Below are positions 51,939 to 53,323 of a DNA stretch of 53,323 nt, one piece after another. Numbering within the stretch: the first letter of the stretch is position 1; each line of letters starts with the position of its first letter. The translations under genes and the position numbers were made by a program. The stretch is from JAGOMX01 sp041738135 (GTDB lineage: Bacteria; Pseudomonadota; Alphaproteobacteria; JAGOMX01), in the NCBI GenBank assembly GCA_041738135.1, contig JBGSQK010000030.1, forward strand, positions 1 through 53,323, written 5' to 3'. Below the pieces are notes generated by a model. That model made no database searches. It was not told the origin of the DNA and was given only the letters and a program-made list of their open reading frames with translations.

Positions 51939-53323
51939 TTATGCTTGAACGATCAACTGTTGATGTGACTCAAGCACAGACAAGAAGTTAGCAGTAGTTG
52001 CCCCATAGAAATCACTGGTTTTGTGATTTTCGATAACTATTTGACCATCTGCTGTACCATTTTTATCCGCGTCTATAGTAAGTACAATGTTGCTGCCTAC
52101 ATTGTTGACCTTAACAAGAGGATTGGCTCCACCAGTAAGATCGTTAGCATGTAAGCCGCCGCCATTGATATCCAAGACGTTTTCAAAGACAAGAACGTCC
52201 GATGTAGTGAAGTCCACGATTCGATCAATTGGATCAGCTCCCGCACCAGTGTTAAAGTCAGTTTTAACGTGGAAGACAAATTGATCAGCCCCAGCACCAC
52301 CAGTCAAAACATCAGAACCAGTACCGCCGTCGAGGATATCGTTACCGTCACCCCCATATAGCTTATCATTGCCAGCACCGCCAAATAGATGGTCATTTCC
52401 TTTATCACCATACAGTTTGTCAGCGCCTTGATCACCATAGATCTTGTCATCACCTCCATTACCATTGATAACGTCATTACCCTTTAGGCCGTTAATAAAG
52501 TCATTGCACTCAGTCCCGACCAAACAATCGGCTTTATCTGTTCCACAGATAACGTTAGGTCCGTTTTCACCACCTTTAAAGGTAATGTCGAAGCAATCAC
52601 TGCTGCGACATTCACCATCAGTAGCAACACCTTCAAAGTTCAATGACAAAGTATCACCTTTATCCAGATCTTTAAGTGTCTGGCTGTCAGGGTTAGCGAT
52701 AAAGACTACACTACCAAACAAGTATGCTATCTTACCTAGGTCACCCACATCCTGAGGGATGCAAAGCTGAGCGACAGTCCAGTACATAGCAGGAATGCTA
52801 ATGCAGCCATTATCGAACCCCTTAAAGACGATTTTCTCCAAGCAAGCCACATCGCCACAGTCAATGTCTGAAAGACATACCACTGAAGAAGCAACTGTAA
52901 CTGCCTTCGGATCGCAAGGATTGCAATCGTCTGGCAATTGGATGCACATATCGTTTACCAGGATACATGGTGCATCGTTGCCGCCCTTGATGTCGATCTC
53001 GAACTTGTCGGTGGCACAACATTGGCCATCGGACGCTGTGGCTGTAAAGCAAAGTTTAACCACTTCGCCGCCAGCTATGGACTTAGACTCATGGGAGTTA
53101 GGATCAGCCTTAAAGCAAAGCTTGCCATCTTCCAACTTCAGCTCGCCCAAGGTTCCTATCTGCACGCCCAGGAGCAGTTCTGCTTTGGTAAAGCAGGCAG
53201 GTGGTATATCAATGCCACAACACTCATCTTTGTAGCCAGCAAACTCTACCTTATCCAAACCAGCATCGTCGCCACAGTCAGGATCAGTGATGACAACCGC
53301 TGCACAGTCGACGAGGTCTGGTC
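51939..53323 (-). CDS. Cysteine-rich repeat protein with C-terminal RTX calcium-binding domain, N-terminus outside the window
   Basis: At least 461 residues; the frame is open at the right edge, so the start is missing. Two related units of about 125 residues (each from DCGD, ending near FEIDIKGGNDAP or FDITFKGGENGP) resemble VCBS/Ig-like adhesin repeats but are full of cysteines, including CC pairs. Then come about six RTX nonapeptides (GGDDKIYGD, GNDKLYGGD, GSDVLTGG types) that bind calcium, and a C-terminal domain (ADQFVFHVKTDFNTGAGADPIDRIVDFTTSDVLVFEN) typical of type I secretion substrates. No type I secretion genes are in the window. Confidence 0.88.
   Translation of the reverse strand, partial: PDLVDCAAVVITDPDCGDDAGLDKVEFAGYKDECCGIDIPPACFTKAELLLGVQIGTLGELKLEDGKLCFKADPNSHESKSIAGGEVVKLCFTATASDGQCCATDKFEIDIKGGNDAPCILVNDMCIQLPDDCNPCDPKAVTVASSVVCLSDIDCGDVACLEKIVFKGFDNGCISIPAMYWTVAQLCIPQDVGDLGKIAYLFGSVVFIANPDSQTLKDLDKGDTLSLNFEGVATDGECRSSDCFDITFKGGENGPNVICGTDKADCLVGTECNDFINGLKGNDVINGNGGDDKIYGDQGADKLYGDKGNDHLFGGAGNDKLYGGDGNDILDGGTGSDVLTGGAGADQFVFHVKTDFNTGAGADPIDRIVDFTTSDVLVFENVLDINGGGLHANDLTGGANPLVKVNNVGSNIVLTIDADKNGTADGQIVIENHKTSDFYGATTANFLSVLESHQQLIVQA

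Overview
The window looks like a chromosomal segment of an alphaproteobacterium with moderate, slightly AT-leaning composition. Supporting markers are a GapR/DUF2312 nucleoid protein, a HdaA-like DnaA regulator behind a DUF2066/CDP-alcohol transferase/PerM operon, an IHF-alpha-type subunit, rimM-trmD-rplS, infA-yacG beside tRNA-Phe, and ctpA / divergent polysaccharide deacetylase / rppH. The genus cannot be named from this sequence. Mosaic palindromic repeats are plentiful between genes.

Layout. 1-430: a strong leftward promoter and a GC-rich leader leaving the window. 433-8617: an accessory catabolic-looking cluster built of paralogue pairs (alpha/beta hydrolase; two SDR dehydrogenases; two MFS carriers; two HSL-type esterases, one of which has lost its catalytic residues). 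8714-10506: rimM-trmD-rplS with a terminator. 10507-11330: a repeat island with one element nested inside another. 11377-12846: exported Sel1-repeat protein. 13230-16625: DUF2066, CDP-alcohol phosphatidyltransferase, PerM-type permease, HdaA. 16636-18911: a frameshifted epoxide-hydrolase-like gene, an exported ABM-domain protein and an exported Fe-type superoxide dismutase. 18958-23200: tRNA(CAT), two related secreted proteins of unknown family, an isolated MshL-like secretin, tRNA-Val, infA, yacG, tRNA-Phe. 23581-27981: RND efflux pair. 28191-32375: amino-acid ABC transporter, purU and kbl, apparently one operon linking amino-acid uptake to glycine and one-carbon metabolism. 32368-33695: small membrane protein and a cysteine-rich Hsp20-like protein. 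33762-37396: GMC oxidoreductase and acyl-CoA oxidase-like protein. 37630-43744: lytic transglycosylase, GapR, EamA exporter, pyruvate kinase, ABC1/UbiB-family kinase, IHF-alpha, a solute-binding-like protein. 44313-48818: a 1501-residue autotransporter. 48983-51894: ctpA, polysaccharide deacetylase, rppH. 51939 to the right edge (minus strand): a cysteine-rich repeat protein with a C-terminal RTX calcium-binding block, cut by the window.

The best leads are: the dead-esterase paralogue inside the duplicated catabolic cluster; two separate proteins from ordinarily cysteine-poor folds (Hsp20 and VCBS/RTX-like) that are loaded with cysteines; the pair of unrecognised secreted proteins beside an orphan secretin; and the nested palindromic elements. 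No CRISPR array, transposase, prophage or recognisable defence system was seen.
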